Below, piece by piece: positions 10,278 to 22,291 of a stretch of DNA of 64,000 nt. This DNA comes from Filosporella fistucella (lineage: Eukaryota > Ascomycota > Leotiomycetes > Helotiales): positions 2,356,001 through 2,420,000 of the forward strand of contig JAQJZZ010000011.1 in assembly GCA_030077755.1 (NCBI GenBank), given 5' to 3'. Under the pieces are notes generated by a model. It was not told the origin of the DNA, ran no database searches, and saw nothing but the letters and a program-made list of their open reading frames with translations. A program made the translations under genes and the position numbers. The stretch's first letter is position 1, and each line of letters opens with the position of its first letter.

Positions 10278-12275
10278 ATGTTCCAATCGCAATTGAACGA
10301 TACATTGATACCAGATATGGAATCTGCTGAGGGAAGTGATGCTGGCGGGGAAGAAATCAGTGGCCGACGACGAGCAACCTCAAGATCTCCATCGAAAGCT
10401 CGATCGTTATCAGACGGCGGACCTCCAACGCTGTCGCCATCTCCAAAATTTCGAGAACCCGAAAAACGAGTCTCAAAAGACGACAGCGTACTGGGAGACG
10501 GCCCATCGACTCCACGGCGGCCTGCCTTCCCGCGTGGTCTTTCTCTGCAAATGCCGGCACGAGACCTCTTGTCACCAAACACATCTGCATACATCAACCG
10601 CGTTCCTTTATCGCCAAAGTTGGATCATTCGCAAACATATGGTTCACCCTCAAGTGTTCTTCCACGAAGGTCTCGGGGTCTGGACTTTTCGCGAGCCGCT
10701 ACGAATCTCCATCATTCGACTCTCGCCGAACAATCATCTCCAGACTCGTCACCCACAATAACTGGACGAGGCATGAACATACCTAACAGGAAGAACGGTT
10801 TGCACTTCTCCAGCAATTCCGAATCGATGGCGAACAACTCAAGCTCTCTGTGGTCGACCCTAGCGAATTCGGAACGTATGACGGTATCAAGCTCTTTGGG
10901 TAGCGTGAATATGATGATGGGTTCCGACTCAGATAGCTCAGAGTCAGATGACGACGATTTGATGGACGCAGACGATATTGACGACTCTATTCTTACCACT
11001 CCACAAGTCAACAAAATGTCAGGACCGTTTGGTGGGGTACCGCAGCCTAGTCCAGGTAACGGCTGGCTTGGGCAGTCGCCTGCAATGAGCAGCTTGATGA
11101 ATTTCCAACGAGCACGATTACGACACGGCAAGAGCAGAAAGAGCTCAAGTAGTGGAAGTGGAAACTCGATGGTCAGCCCCAGCTCCAAGTCGCCGCCAAC
11201 GACTCGCATGGAAGGCATGAATAATGGATACTTTGGTAGAGATTTACAAGGCGAAGGATTGCAGGCGAGAAGGGAAAGCATAAGTTGGGCTGCGAATCAG
11301 CTACATATATCAGGCAGCGAGAGCGATGATGGCACACTGAAGTCGACCTTGGAAAATGTAGACGGCATGCCGATCACACCAGGTCGTGATGGTCAGAGAG
11401 GGGTCATTCGCAGAGCTGTTACTAGAAGAGGAAATATGCTGGTAAGTAGCACCAAATCACACAGAGTATGCACTGATACCGCGCAGCCCAAAACGAAAGG
11501 CTTTGCCCGTATTCGAGCGGCTCTCGCAGAAGAAAGTACACCCGTCGAGACCGAAGTACGTCGTGAAGCGGAGGTAGTCCGTCTTACAAGAGAGAGTGAT
11601 ATGGATCTCGAACCCCGCCATCCCTCATTGTCTACAGCCACAACAACACATTCTTCCCCTAGTTTGGGACCTAATACACAAGATTCGTTGGATGGTATAC
11701 CGGAGGATGAAATTATGTCAGATATTCAATCAGGTCTGTCCAGCAGTTTCAAGCAACATGCGATGCGAAACTCGAAGGGCAAGGAATTTTGGGAAAACTT
11801 TAAGGACGATACAAACCGCACACCCCCACCTCCGCAATTTCTACCTCGTGGATCTTCATCTGGTATAAGTGAGGATATTTCTCTTGACTCGCCATTTATA
11901 TCTACACCACCACTCTTTCCAACTACCTCGAATGCTTCCGATCACCAACCTTCGTCACCATCTAGATCTTCCACACCTCAACCTGGCACAGGACCCACGG
12001 CAGCTGAGATCACTCGAAAGGTCAACAATAAAAGACGCAGAGACGATGATTTCGACCCTACCAGCTTCAAGCGCAGAGCTGTTAGTCCCGGAATGAGCGT
12101 CCACAATAGTCCAATCATGCAAAGCCCGATGCAACGGGATATTACACCATGGGGTAGCCGACCACCAAGCAATGGCGAGGGAGGAAAATCAGGACCGAAT
12201 GGAGGATTGAAGAGGGTTGGATTCCAAGGCATGGTGGATACAAACGATGGACTGATGAAAATGAGCATTGAATGA
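10278..12275 (+). CDS. Conserved, largely disordered fungal protein
   Basis: A 665-codon open frame rich in Ser, Pro, Asp and Arg, with an acidic block (SDSDSSESDDDD) and a basic nuclear-localisation-like motif (NNKRRRDDDF) near the C-terminus. A GTAAGT...GCAG intron (11442-11486, 45 nt) is predicted. It is a multiple of three and stop-free, so both spliced (650 aa) and unspliced (665 aa) products stay in frame. Splicing joins GNML to PKTKGFARIRAALAEE, which looks like a short conserved block. The C-terminus (KRRAVSPGMSVHNSPIMQSP) has many SP sites, typical of a cyclin-dependent-kinase target. A nuclear regulator is plausible but not shown. An internal ATG at 10317 (MESAEG) is an alternative start. 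Confidence 0.75.
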   Translation: MFQSQLNDTLIPDMESAEGSDAGGEEISGRRRATSRSPSKARSLSDGGPPTLSPSPKFREPEKRVSKDDSVLGDGPSTPRRPAFPRGLSLQMPARDLLSPNTSAYINRVPLSPKLDHSQTYGSPSSVLPRRSRGLDFSRAATNLHHSTLAEQSSPDSSPTITGRGMNIPNRKNGLHFSSNSESMANNSSSLWSTLANSERMTVSSSLGSVNMMMGSDSDSSESDDDDLMDADDIDDSILTTPQVNKMSGPFGGVPQPSPGNGWLGQSPAMSSLMNFQRARLRHGKSRKSSSSGSGNSMVSPSSKSPPTTRMEGMNNGYFGRDLQGEGLQARRESISWAANQLHISGSESDDGTLKSTLENVDGMPITPGRDGQRGVIRRAVTRRGNMLVSSTKSHRVCTDTAQPKTKGFARIRAALAEESTPVETEVRREAEVVRLTRESDMDLEPRHPSLSTATTTHSSPSLGPNTQDSLDGIPEDEIMSDIQSGLSSSFKQHAMRNSKGKEFWENFKDDTNRTPPPPQFLPRGSSSGISEDISLDSPFISTPPLFPTTSNASDHQPSSPSRSSTPQPGTGPTAAEITRKVNNKRRRDDDFDPTSFKRRAVSPGMSVHNSPIMQSPMQRDITPWGSRPPSNGEGGKSGPNGGLKRVGFQGMVDTNDGLMKMSIE

Positions 12276-12941
12276 AACTCTCATGGTTCGGAAGTTTGCA
12301 TATGGGAAAATGAGCATGACATTACTAAGGTAGTTTCGCGTTATTGGAAATACCTGGTCATGTATATAACAGAATATTTCCTTTGCTGTAGGATATTTCT
12401 GGGCTTGCGATGGTCTACATAGATACCAATAAGCATTATTAGCATCACTCATCTGGCCCTGCGAATTGTGAAGAAATCAATTTTCGTTTATATCTCTGAC
12501 TCTGCAGCTTAACTTTGGATCAACCAAATAGCAAGTTTCATTTCATGACGATGCAGAATTCTCAAGCCATCCTCGTTTCTAGACAACGGCCAGAACTTTT
12601 TCATCCCTACTGTAACTACTAGCTTCTAACGAAAACTTCCAGAATTGGAATTGAACGTCAGGATACATGACAAGCACAGTCATATAACTCGCCCTAACAA
12701 TCTAGAACGGGTAGATTAGGGTGTATCACTCGTATAGGATTGACTGCCGATTTTCGTGATTGGCTCAAGAACAACAAAGTTCACAAATCCATACTCATCG
12801 CCCCACTCTTGACACATTTATACACACACCTCATTCCGATATCGCCTTTCTAGGCATTTATCTTGCTATATATCATCTGACAATCACACAGTACCTAGGT
12901 AATTCATTTCTCCAGTCACTGCCCCTTACTCAATTTTCGCT
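12276..12941. other. Intergenic, nothing recognised
   Basis: Tandem-oriented spacer between the disordered-protein gene and the D-amino-acid oxidase gene. No open frame with family resemblance was seen. Confidence 0.5.
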
Positions 12942-14289
12942 ATGGCGGAAACATACATAATCCTCGGCGCCGGCGTAATAGGCCTAACCACCGCCCTCCA
13001 CCTCTCCACCACCCACCCAACTGCCAAGATCCACCTTTTAGCAACTCATCTTCCAGGCGACCGCACCATTTCCTACTGTTCTCCCTGGGCCGGCGCAAAC
13101 TGGCTCAGCGTCGCAACCGATAATGGGAGACAGGAAACCTGGGATGAGGTTACATACAAGAAATTTGCTTCGTTAGCTGATACTGATACTAAGAATGGGA
13201 GGAGAGAAACGGGGGTGCAGAGAATGAGTATTAAAGCTTATTTTGATGAGGAGAAAAAGAATGCGGGGATTTTGAGTGAAGGCACTGGGAGAGTGTGGTA
13301 TGAGAAGTTGGCGGAGTTGAGATGGTTTGGGGAGGCTGAATTAGAGGAGAAGAGGTGGGATGGGAAGGGAGAGAGGAAACCGAGATGTGGGTTTGAATGT
13401 GGGAGTTTTCTGGTGGATGTGCAGGTTTATTTACCTTGGTATGTTTTGATGATTTTCACTTGGTGGTGATGCCAATTCCAGTTTCTGTGTCACATGCTAG
13501 ATAAGGATGAGAAGGGAGGCTGATTTCATTTAGGCTTCAAAGTCAAGCTCTCAAAGCTGGAATTCAGTTCCGCCGAAAGACTATCACAGATATCAGAGAG
13601 GTTTTCAAGGAATACCCAAATGTTAGAGCTGTGTTTAATTGCACAGGCCTGGGATCTTATTCTTTGAAGGGTGTAGAGGATAAGAATTTGTATCCTACGC
13701 GAGTATGTCTTCCTTTTTAAGTTCGATTTTCGTGCGCTTTATTGATACCAGGACCAGGGCCAAGTGATGCTCGTTGAAACCCCCAATCCACCATTGAGGA
13801 ACATGTATTTTCGCTCTCCACAAAGGGTGAATAAAGATACCACTTATGTGTTCCCTCGAAACCCTGGTGGCGGTGTTATTCTTGGTGGTTGTCGATTCGA
13901 CAATGAATGGGATGGGGATGTCGATCTAGACTTTGCAGAAGATATCAAAAGGAGGTGTTGTGCTTTAGCTCCAGAATTAGGCAATCCGGAGGATTTGAAA
14001 GTTATTCACCATGCTGTGGGACTTAGACGTGAGATCCCTATCTGAACTCAAGGGATGACCATTGATCGAGATATACTAACACCTTAACAGCAAGCAGAAA
14101 AGGTGGCGCGAGAATTGAGAGAGAGTACATTGACGGAATGACTGTGGTACATAACTACGGTGCTGGAGGAGCTGGGTATCAAGCTTCTTGGTGAGTTGAG
14201 TCTTTTGGCATATGATCTGTAACTGAGCACTGCCTAGGGGAATGGCGAAAGAGGCAGTCGATCTGCTGCAAAAGAGTTCAAAGCTGTGA
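12942..14289 (+). CDS. D-amino-acid oxidase, peroxisomal
   Basis: This FAD enzyme oxidatively deaminates D-amino acids to 2-oxo acids, ammonia and H2O2. Five exons (12942-13438, 13534-13702, 13752-14028, 14091-14190, 14238-14289) give 364 residues, the usual DAAO length. The N-terminal Rossmann motif is ILGAGVIGLTTALHL. CSPWAGANW follows at about residue 50. The C-terminal FAD/substrate half has PRNPGGGVILGG, HAVGLRPSRKGGARIE and HNYGAGGAGYQASWG. The protein ends in SSKL, a PTS1 peroxisome import signal, consistent with catalase co-localisation. The intron before exon 4 has a perfect TACTAAC branch site. The frame is intact throughout. D-aspartate oxidase is the main alternative within the family. 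Confidence 0.93.
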
Positions 14290-14439
14290 GCTGCTCTCGT
14301 AGTCGCTAAATTTTCTTGTTGCTCTCTTGATCCGCGACATTCCCATGACGTCTCTCGTATACCTCGACTTCTACATGTGGAAAGCCTAATCTGCAGGTTT
14401 TAGCAGAGGTCTTTGTTCTTTTGTCATTTGGATGATGGC

Positions 14440-14994
14440 TTACTGCTGAAATTGGGCCCAAACTAGTTCCACAATGACCTGTGCTTGCTCGAATCTGACG
14501 CTACGCTCGATATACTGCTCATCTTCCGTTGCGTTGTTCGACTTATGGGTCCCATCTTCTCTCGCATCAGGATGGCCGTTTGTATCCCTCGTCATCTGTT
14601 GGTTCATCATCTCACTCCTTTCCTCAGGGCTATGCCACCCCTTCCACTGAGTCGCTTCCCCACTCATTGACCTCGCTTTTCTCTTCTTCACTACCATTCT
14701 ATCAATCATGAACCCAACCAGAATTCTGTGTTCTTTATTCTCATATATCCGAATATGGAACCTGATATCCCAATTGAGTCCTGGTACGTGCTGGTTGACG
14801 ATATTTTGTAGAGCCGAAGTGAATTGTTGAAAATGATTCCGGTAAGCTATATTCAATGGGTGTGAAGCAGGCATGGCTTGCAGACTTGATCTGCAACGAG
14901 GCCTAGGTAGGTTTGACCACTTTCTTGCCAGGATAATTAAGAAGACGACAGGATTTGGTCGTGCTGAAGCTGCAATTTCCGCATTCGCCATCAT
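14440..14994 (-). CDS. Hypothetical protein, 184 aa
   Basis: A single open frame on the minus strand, convergent with the oxidase gene. It starts MMANAEIAASARPNPVVFLIILARKW, a short hydrophobic N-terminal run that might be a mitochondrial or membrane signal. A central block (FQQFTSALQNIVNQHVPGLNW) and a hydrophilic, charged C-terminus follow. No domain is recognised. The length and the ordinary composition make it more likely real than the small frames around it, but no splice or homology evidence supports it. Confidence 0.4.
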   Translation of the reverse strand: MMANAEIAASARPNPVVFLIILARKWSNLPRPRCRSSLQAMPASHPLNIAYRNHFQQFTSALQNIVNQHVPGLNWDIRFHIRIYENKEHRILVGFMIDRMVVKKRKARSMSGEATQWKGWHSPEERSEMMNQQMTRDTNGHPDAREDGTHKSNNATEDEQYIERSVRFEQAQVIVELVWAQFQQ

Positions 14995-15430
14995 CGCAGG
15001 TGGTGAAGTTCTCGGGTGTCAAAGTGTGGGTTGCGTGCTCGTATTGTTGATAGAAAAAGAGCTTCAAAGAATATTTCTAAGATAAGCATATGAAGTTTCA
15101 ATTGTAGAGATTGTGTATTGTTGTTCGGGTTCGGAGGGGTATAGGCTCTAGGACAAAAATTTGGGTCATGACTTCCGTTTTTGTGATTGAGCCGGCAATT
15201 AAGCCAATACAGTGACTATGCCACAGGTAGAGAATTTCAGCTTGAACCTCTATTCGTGCGTAAAGACTGTCATTTGCGGAGCCAATTATACATTCAATAA
15301 ATCGTGGTCGTTGGCATTTTTCTTGGTGCTTCTCTTGAAGTACAAATCAGTTGAGCTATGGGGAACAAGATAATTGTGGGAGGAGCCAATGTACTAATCT
15401 TTTGTTTTGGGTCTATCCTATACGAGCTTA
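14995..15430. other. Intergenic, nothing recognised
   Basis: 436 bp between the hypothetical gene and the 3' end of the beta-glucosidase gene. Only short frames were seen. Confidence 0.45.
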
Positions 15431-18130
15431 TCAAGGTTCCCAACTCATCTCAGAAACGACGGATACACATGTCTCCAACATCCCGTCATCGCCTGCGTGT
15501 TTACCAAGTGAAAGTTTGTACAGCCCACACTTTGTTACCCATTTTCCTTTACCAACCTGACTACTTTTCTTCCATGTGGCAACATCTCGGTGTTGAACCT
15601 GCATACATACAACGGTAGTCTCGCCTGGCTGCAGTGAAGAAGTTTTCTCGAATGCCCGTAGCTCCTTCGGTCCTCCTTCCGTGGAAGAATACAGCTGAAC
15701 TACCTCTTTGCCTTCTATTTCCCCAACATTTTGAAGTGATATAGAGACCCTCCACCCTACTTCAGTCTCATCTATAATCAAACGACTCATCTCAAAGGTG
15801 GTATAGCTCAGACCATACCCAAACCACCATCTTGGAAGGATTTTCTCCCTCTGATACCACCTATATCCCACGCCAGTCTCCTCGCAGTATCGCACCACTC
15901 CATTCTTCCCAGGCCAGGTCTTCTCCTCAAATCCTAAATCTTCGTACTTTATTGGCCAGCTAATAGGCAGCCTCCCACTAGGATTTATAACCCCAACTAA
16001 GACATCCCAAAGCGCATTTCCCGCTTCCTGTCCTCCATACCATGCCTGTACAATGCAACCCACTTGATTCGCCCACGGTATGTGTACTGGACTCCCACTT
16101 TGATTAACAACAATCAAATTGTCTTTCTTTCCGCTCTCATTGACCAAGCTCCATATAAGCTCGTCCTGAGAACCAGGTAAGAGCATGTCTTGGCGGTCGT
16201 AGCCCTCGCTTTCCCATTCTGCATTCAGTCCTATGACACAGATGACGATATCTGCTTCTTTGGCGGCTTCAACGGCGGAGTTGATGAGAGCTTCGGAGGA
16301 GGGGACTTGTTCTAGGAAACCGAGTCGGACACTAGGTTGAACACCGAAAACGTGGATAGGATCATCTTCTGCCGTTGCTCCTTTCGGTATTTCTTTTGTA
16401 AAAGAATCGAGCCGGATCCTATATGATTGACCTGCTACCATGTGAAGTTCTGCGCGCTTCGGTACAGAGCCGAAAGTGTAAAAGCACTCTCCTGGTTCTG
16501 TCCAGTTACAATTATCGATCAACAGTTCTTCATCTACAAAAAGACGTGCGTTTCCTACTGAACAAATTTCGAAGGTATGGAGGCCGGTGGTAAGTGGAGT
16601 GAGAATACTATTTACGCTCATGGAATGAGGATTTTTGTCGCTATAGAAAAAGGCTGGTGCAGAATCGAAAAGATCAATATGAGAGTTTGTTCGGTATTGA
16701 GTTTCGATTACAGGCCCAGTGAAGTCAGTTGTGGCGAAGAAGTCGATTTTTAGGACTGAGCCTTGGTCAGAAGTTAAACTTTTCCTCGCCTGAGCTGTCC
16801 ATCGGTCCTCTGTCACTACAGGCAGCCACTTGTGAGTGTGTGCGCCGGGCGAGTAGGAAATCTCTGCTTCGATTTCATTTTCTTTGAGCATTGTTTTCAA
16901 AGACTCCAGAGGTTGGGTCTGATATTGAGGATTCATAGTCGCAGACCCACCTCCGCCGGGAGTGCCATTCATAGCATTAGGACCAATGAGTGCGATTTTT
17001 TTGCCCTGTAATTTTGCAGGAAGAAGTGGGAGAATGTTTGCCTGATTCTTCAGCAGAACAATCGAATCAGCTGCCACAGAGCGTAGAAGTTGTTGGTCTT
17101 CGGGGGCTTCAGATGAGGTTTCTGGTTGCTTTCGTGTTTGCAAAGCTTCTTCAAGAGTGAGATCAAGTAATTTGAAATGCTGTAGCAAACCCAAAATTCT
17201 CAGACATGAGCGATCAATAGCGTCTCGAAGTTGAAGCGAGTTGCTTCCGGAAAGGTGATCGAGTAACACTTTTCCCCTTTTCTCAGGAGGTCCAGGCATT
17301 TCCAGATCGCATCCTGCTAGAACACTTTCGATTGTAGAATTTGTTCCGCCCCAATCGCTCATCACCAAACCTTTAAATCCCCATTCGTCTCTGAGGGTAT
17401 TTTGGACGAGGCCATTCATATCCATGTGACTCCCATTGACGCAATTGTATGCAGTCATAACACATCTCGGTGGATTTGGTGACTTGATGGCCATTTCAAA
17501 GGGCTTAAGATAAATCTCTCGTAGTGACTTCTCGTCAATCTCCGCACTGATGGTAAAGCGTTCATATTCTTGCTCATTAGCAACACTTGAGGATACAAAT
17601 CAGTCCACTGATCTCATTTCATCTACAGTGAAAGACTTACAAATGCTTGATCGTAGATGCGACCTCCCCAGTTTCTTGAACGCCTCTGACATATTCGATA
17701 GCTAGGCTTCCACTCAAGAATGGATCTTCACTATACGATTCAAAGTTTCTTCCCCCTAACGGGTTTCTTGCACAGCATATCGTGGGTGCTAGGAGAACCT
17801 GGGCGGATTTAGTCTTTGCCTCCTTGCAAAGAAGTTTCCCGAGGCTTGCAAGATGTTCTCTGGACCATGTCGCTGCTTGTGCGGCCGGAGCAGGAAGAAA
17901 AGCTGCAGTTGGGCCATCGATTGATAAGGCACCTCTCGCTCCCGCTGGACCGTCTGATGTCTGTAAGTGTTAGTCTCGGGCATGCTTCTGCGAAACTCAA
18001 CACATACCTTCAGAGAGCCAATTCCAAGCCTTGAAATTTCTTGGGTTTGCCATCCGTCTGCACCAGAAAGAAGATTGACTTTCTCTTCAAGTGTCAGCTC
18101 GTTCAGCAATTCCAGCAAGTTCGAAGACAT
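15431..18130 (-). CDS. Beta-glucosidase, glycoside hydrolase family 3 with PA14 domain
   Basis: This enzyme hydrolyses terminal beta-D-glucosyl residues of cello-oligosaccharides or other beta-glucosides. Three exons (18130-18008, 17960-17641, 17585-15431) give 865 residues. The N-terminal TIM barrel contains LTLEEKVNLLSG, SDGPAGARG, NPLGGRNFESYSEDP, STIKHF and the nucleophile motif GLVMSDWGG. The second domain includes EWESEGYDRQD, which holds the usual acid/base Glu. A PA14 insertion lies between (YRTNSHIDLFDSAPAFFYSD to FVDEELLIDNC). The fibronectin-III-like C-terminus contains WWFGYGLSYTTF. No signal peptide is seen, so it is probably intracellular. It faces a sugar transporter across a 0.6-kb shared upstream region, which fits import of an oligosaccharide or glucoside followed by cytosolic hydrolysis. 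Confidence 0.93.
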
Positions 18131-18744
18131 ATTCACGTGACCAAATTCTCAGATATACACCTGAGACAAGGAAATGGACTCTCGGGTTTAGCTTCCTTCT
18201 TGAAGCGGAGGACTTCGTAGTAGTACCAATTTGAATTGCTTGTGATCAAGTGTTGCGTATCCTCGATAGGAATAAATGACCTCAAACTTCCGGCAAGTTA
18301 TCCCCCATTCTTGACTTCATCCGAAGTGACCCCGTTGATAAACAATTCACTGCAGCAAGATCCACCGGAATATTCTCGGTACTCCAAGCATGCAAGAGAT
18401 AAGACTCGTGGATATCCACAGTCTTTCCCATCATTTTGGACCCTGGGGCTTGAGCCTAGATGCGGAAACGCGGTTCGCAACCTTAGGGACCCATTTGTTC
18501 GGTGAGAACTTGCCTGCTATTTGGCCTATCTTCTGATTTTAAGTCTCGAATATGTTATCTTGCCGGTAAAGATAGCTTGTAACAAGAGTGGTAAGCAGAT
18601 ATGAGGGAATACTGGGAAATGATTAAAGCGCTGCTCGTGCCCGTACATCAAGAACTGGTATCGTCGAGAAACTTTAGACACTTCCTATTATAAAGAACGA
18701 AGAGCTGGAATCTTCAGAGACAAGCAAAATATCCTGGAGCCAAG
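18131..18744. promoter_or_regulatory. Shared divergent promoter of beta-glucosidase and sugar transporter
   Basis: The 614-bp spacer separates two divergent genes of one likely pathway. Two plus-strand matches to the fungal CreA/CRE1 site SYGGRG are visible: CTGGGG at 18443-18448 and CTGGAG at 18734-18739. The motif is short and expected by chance, so carbon-catabolite control is only a suggestion. Confidence 0.35.
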
Positions 18745-20497
18745 ATGTCTTCGGGAGGTCTAGATCGCAATGGATTGATCATGATGGCTCTTGTCACCTT
18801 CGTGGCAACATCTGTAAGTTAACTTCTGCACATTGAGAATTGGTTTTCTAAACTCACCTCAGAATTCAGCAACCCAAGGCTATGACTCTTCTATGATGAA
18901 TGGGTTGCAGATTCTCCCCTCATATGCAAACTACTTCAAACTCAACACAGCCACCACATCATTGAATGTAGCTGTGGTTTTCTTAGGATGTATCGTTGCC
19001 ATGCCTTTTGGTGGATATATTCCCGATAGATGGGGTCGAAAGTGGGGCATCGCCACAACTGCTGTGGTGGCAATCATTGGAGCTGCTATCCAGGGAGCTG
19101 CAGTTCATGAGGCGATGTTCTGCATTGGAAGATTCATCGTCGGAATGAGTGTAACAATGGGCTCCGTTGCTGGACCTTGTTATGTTGCCGAGGTTTCCCA
19201 TCCGAAGTATCGTGCGACGCTCACCGGGTTATATGGTGCCTTCTGGTATGTGGGAGGAATTCTTGCTGCTTGTGTGACATACGGAAGTCAGTACATTGAT
19301 TCGACTTGGAGCTGGAGAATGCCTTCTTTGGTGAGATAGACCCTTGTCTGAAAATCGCGGTACTAATAATCACAGCTTCAATTTATTCCATCAATCCTGT
19401 GTCTGGTGCCGCTGCCCTTTATTCCTGAATCTCCGAGGTGGCTTATTTACCAGGATCGCCGTGAGGAAGCACTTGCAATGCTTGTGAAGTGGCATGGAGG
19501 TGGCGATGGTATGTAATTATCATGGCTCCAAAATAATGGTCTTAGCCTTTGGGCGACGCAGAACTGACCTTAATAGCCGATTCCCCTGTTGTATTGCTGG
19601 AGTACGAAGAAATCTGCCAGACTCTGGCATTTGAGAAAACCGTCCAAAAGACAAACTTCAAAGCACTGTTCGCCACAAGACCAAATCGGTGGAGAATGGG
19701 ATGCAATATCGCTGTTGCAGGTAGGTAGCCCCCCAAAGTTAGATGAATCAAGGCTAACAACTTTCCAGTCTTCTGTCAATTATCAGGAAATAACACAATT
19801 ACCTATTATCTAGGGACTGTGTTGGACACAGCAGGCATTACAAGCGTCCCCACACAACTTGCCATCAACATTGGCCTTAGTGTTTGGAATCTTCTGTGCG
19901 CTATCGTGGGAAGCATTTATATCGATAAATTCGGTCGCAGAGCCGCGTTCTGTAAGTTCTCTTCAACTTGATTCCTGGAAACTCGATCACTGACTGTGCT
20001 TAGTGGGCTCAACAACAACCATGGGACTTACCTTGATTATCAATGCCATTTTGACGAAGCTATACACCGGGACCGAAAATGCGTCTGCATCTGCAGCCAT
20101 CGTTTTCTTGATCTTCTTCTTTTATGGTTGGTATTCTCTGGTTTGGACACCCGTCTCATACCTGTACCCAATTGAAGTTCTGTCGTATTCTATTCGAGCA
20201 AATGGAATGGCCGTGTTCCAAGGTGCATGCTATCTCGCAGCTTTCTTCAACACGTATGTCATCCCTTACGCAATGGATTGGTCAGGATGGGGCTTTTATC
20301 TCATCAGCGCGTTTTGGTGCTTCATCGAGGTTGCAGTGATGTGGGTATACTTTCCGGAGACAGCTAATATGTCGCTGGAAGAAATCGACAAGATATTTGA
20401 TGGAGTCAGGCATGTAGATGCCGAGCTCACAGTTGGGGAAGTGATTGAGATAAACATTTTAGGGGAGAAAGGAAAGGTGGAGGAGTTGAAAGTGTAA
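18745..20497 (+). CDS. MFS sugar transporter (hexose/oligosaccharide type)
   Basis: A twelve-helix plasma-membrane sugar porter of 496 residues in six exons (18745-18813, 18863-19330, 19376-19508, 19577-19720, 19769-19951, 20004-20497), with all phases consistent. Family signatures are GYDSSMMNGLQ in helix 1, PDRWGRKWG between helices 2 and 3, PESPRWL before the central loop and YIDKFGRRAAF in the second half. PETANMSLEEIDKIF closes the C-terminal half. The first exon encodes only 23 residues. Its partner, transcribed the other way, is a probably cytosolic GH3 beta-glucosidase, suggesting cellobiose, lactose-like or plant-glucoside uptake. The exact substrate cannot be read from sequence. Confidence 0.92.
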
Positions 20498-21248
20498 GAA
20501 GAAGGAATTTCTCAAGCAAATACTTTAATTGAGTCAACCATTCGGCGTACTATCCCTTGATTTATTCGTGATTATAGACATGTTTGACTCTAAATATCAA
20601 GTCAAGTCGACTTGCTTGTGATCTACTTGGACCAATGGCCTTTACTTGCTGCTGAAGTAGGAAATGTTGGGAATGGGTAACTTAGGAAGTCCTTCTCAAA
20701 GCCCCAAACAAACGTGGGTGGCATCGGATCATACCGTTCTATGCGTTTGGGATGGTTGAGTTTCCACTCTGTTAGCCAGATCTTGGTCCAACTTAATTAC
20801 TGGAAACGATAAGAATCATATCAATATCGAGGTCGTGCACCAGTACTTTGACCCGATAGTTGTATAAATAAGTAGATTTACCCTAGCTAAAATACCGTAG
20901 AAAGAACAGAAGAAAATATCAGAAAGTCACAGTCTGCGAGTGTATGCCATTGCTATTTTCAGTACAGAGGTTCCAAAATGGTTTCGCTGCATCGCAAATA
21001 AGAAAAGAATCGCCCGCCCGCAATTGACATGGTGATAAACTTCACACCCAAGGCAGGCGAACCTCTCAGGTCCGATAAATCATGTACTTGAAAGACGGGT
21101 TTCCTAAAAGCATCAGGCGGAAAATCCATAACTAGAATGACAAGAAAGGCAAACGTTTGGCCACAAAATAGGGGTAATAGTACCCCTCTAAGTGATCACC
21201 AGGTGTTCCAACCAAGTTTTCTGCGATCATCGCCAAAACCCAATCACT
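20498..21248. other. Intergenic, nothing recognised
   Basis: Downstream flank of the transporter gene and downstream flank of the small membrane-protein gene (convergent). No features seen. Confidence 0.45.
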
Positions 21249-21581
21249 TTAGAGAGCTGCAAGAATACCCGTGAGTATCAAACTCAAGAAGAAAGCTTCA
21301 ACAGCGAATCCCAAAGCTCCATTCAAAGCCTCGCCGTTTAGACGGTCTTCCTCTATGTTCCCCGTCTTCTTTTGATTCAATGTAGTAGCGATAAGAATAG
21401 CAACAACCTCAGGGAAGCCCGCCACTCCACCAAAGACGTACGGGATGATTTTGATGTTGTGGTTGCTCGCGAACGCTCGAACAACCAGAGAAATGAGGCC
21501 CGTTAGGCCAGCTGCGGCGCCAGGGATATAGAGGACAATCCACCAAACGGTATCTGTCGAGTTTGGATTTCGTTTCCGCAT
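21249..21581 (-). CDS. Small predicted membrane protein, 110 aa
   Basis: An open frame with three hydrophobic stretches: WWIVLYIPGAAAGLTGLISL, IIPYVFGGVAGFPEVVAIL and LGFAVEAFFLSLILTGIL. A charged loop (NQKKTGNIEEDRLNGE) lies between the second and third. The predicted start follows TGATCACAG, which also looks like a 3' splice site, so a short upstream exon is possible. No family is recognised. Membrane-protein-like composition supports coding, but there is no homology evidence. Confidence 0.4.
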   Translation of the reverse strand: MRKRNPNSTDTVWWIVLYIPGAAAGLTGLISLVVRAFASNHNIKIIPYVFGGVAGFPEVVAILIATTLNQKKTGNIEEDRLNGEALNGALGFAVEAFFLSLILTGILAAL

Positions 21582-22291
21582 CTGTGATCAATATTGTCCA
21601 TCCACTCAAGACAAAGTCTATCAACTTTATCTCATCACTTGACGGTGCTGTTCATTTCTCTGTCTGCGAAAGGAAACATATTCATGTCATTCCCGACCAT
21701 CCATTTGTCATTACCTACCGCTTCTTCGAATCGAGGAGATACAGGCTCTGGACTATGGTGGACAAACTAAGCATTGATACAAAATTCTTAAAGATCCGAC
21801 AAACTTGCTCATCCTCTTGTTGTTGCCGATACAATTCCGCCCCTTGAATTCCTGGTCTTCTAGAATTGCTACCACTTGGGAAGGACAATCACTCTTTCTT
21901 TAGAGAATGATAAATTGCTGCCAGAATAATTCAAATTCAGATGCCATTCGATCGAAGCATGAGGGCAGATCCCGAAATGTCTTATTTGTGACTGATCAAT
22001 GGAATGCGAACATATACTGAGTGCGAGAGAAGGGTAATGATGAAGAAGATGTTTGTTGCAGCACAACACTAGCTTGATGCAGTGAGACCCTCAAGCCACA
22101 AAACTCAGCCCCTCGCCCACATCCAAGTTTAAGGCTATGCAAATAATATATGTAACATTATTGACCTTTTGGAAACCTGACGTCCTTGACATTTAAGAAT
22201 TTTTTGCTTTGGTATCAAGAAGCTTTGTTTAGAGCTCGATACTGTACATACTGCAAAGTTGAGTGGAGACTGGCGACGGGCTCGTCCCGAA
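21582..22291. other. Intergenic, nothing recognised
   Basis: 710 bp between the divergent small membrane-protein gene and the kinase gene; presumably holds both promoters. No motif stands out. Confidence 0.45.

Noticed and set aside
10142..10597. 151-codon minus frame opposite the disordered-protein gene
   Set aside because: Mirror of a low-complexity Ser/Arg-rich coding region; no independent support.
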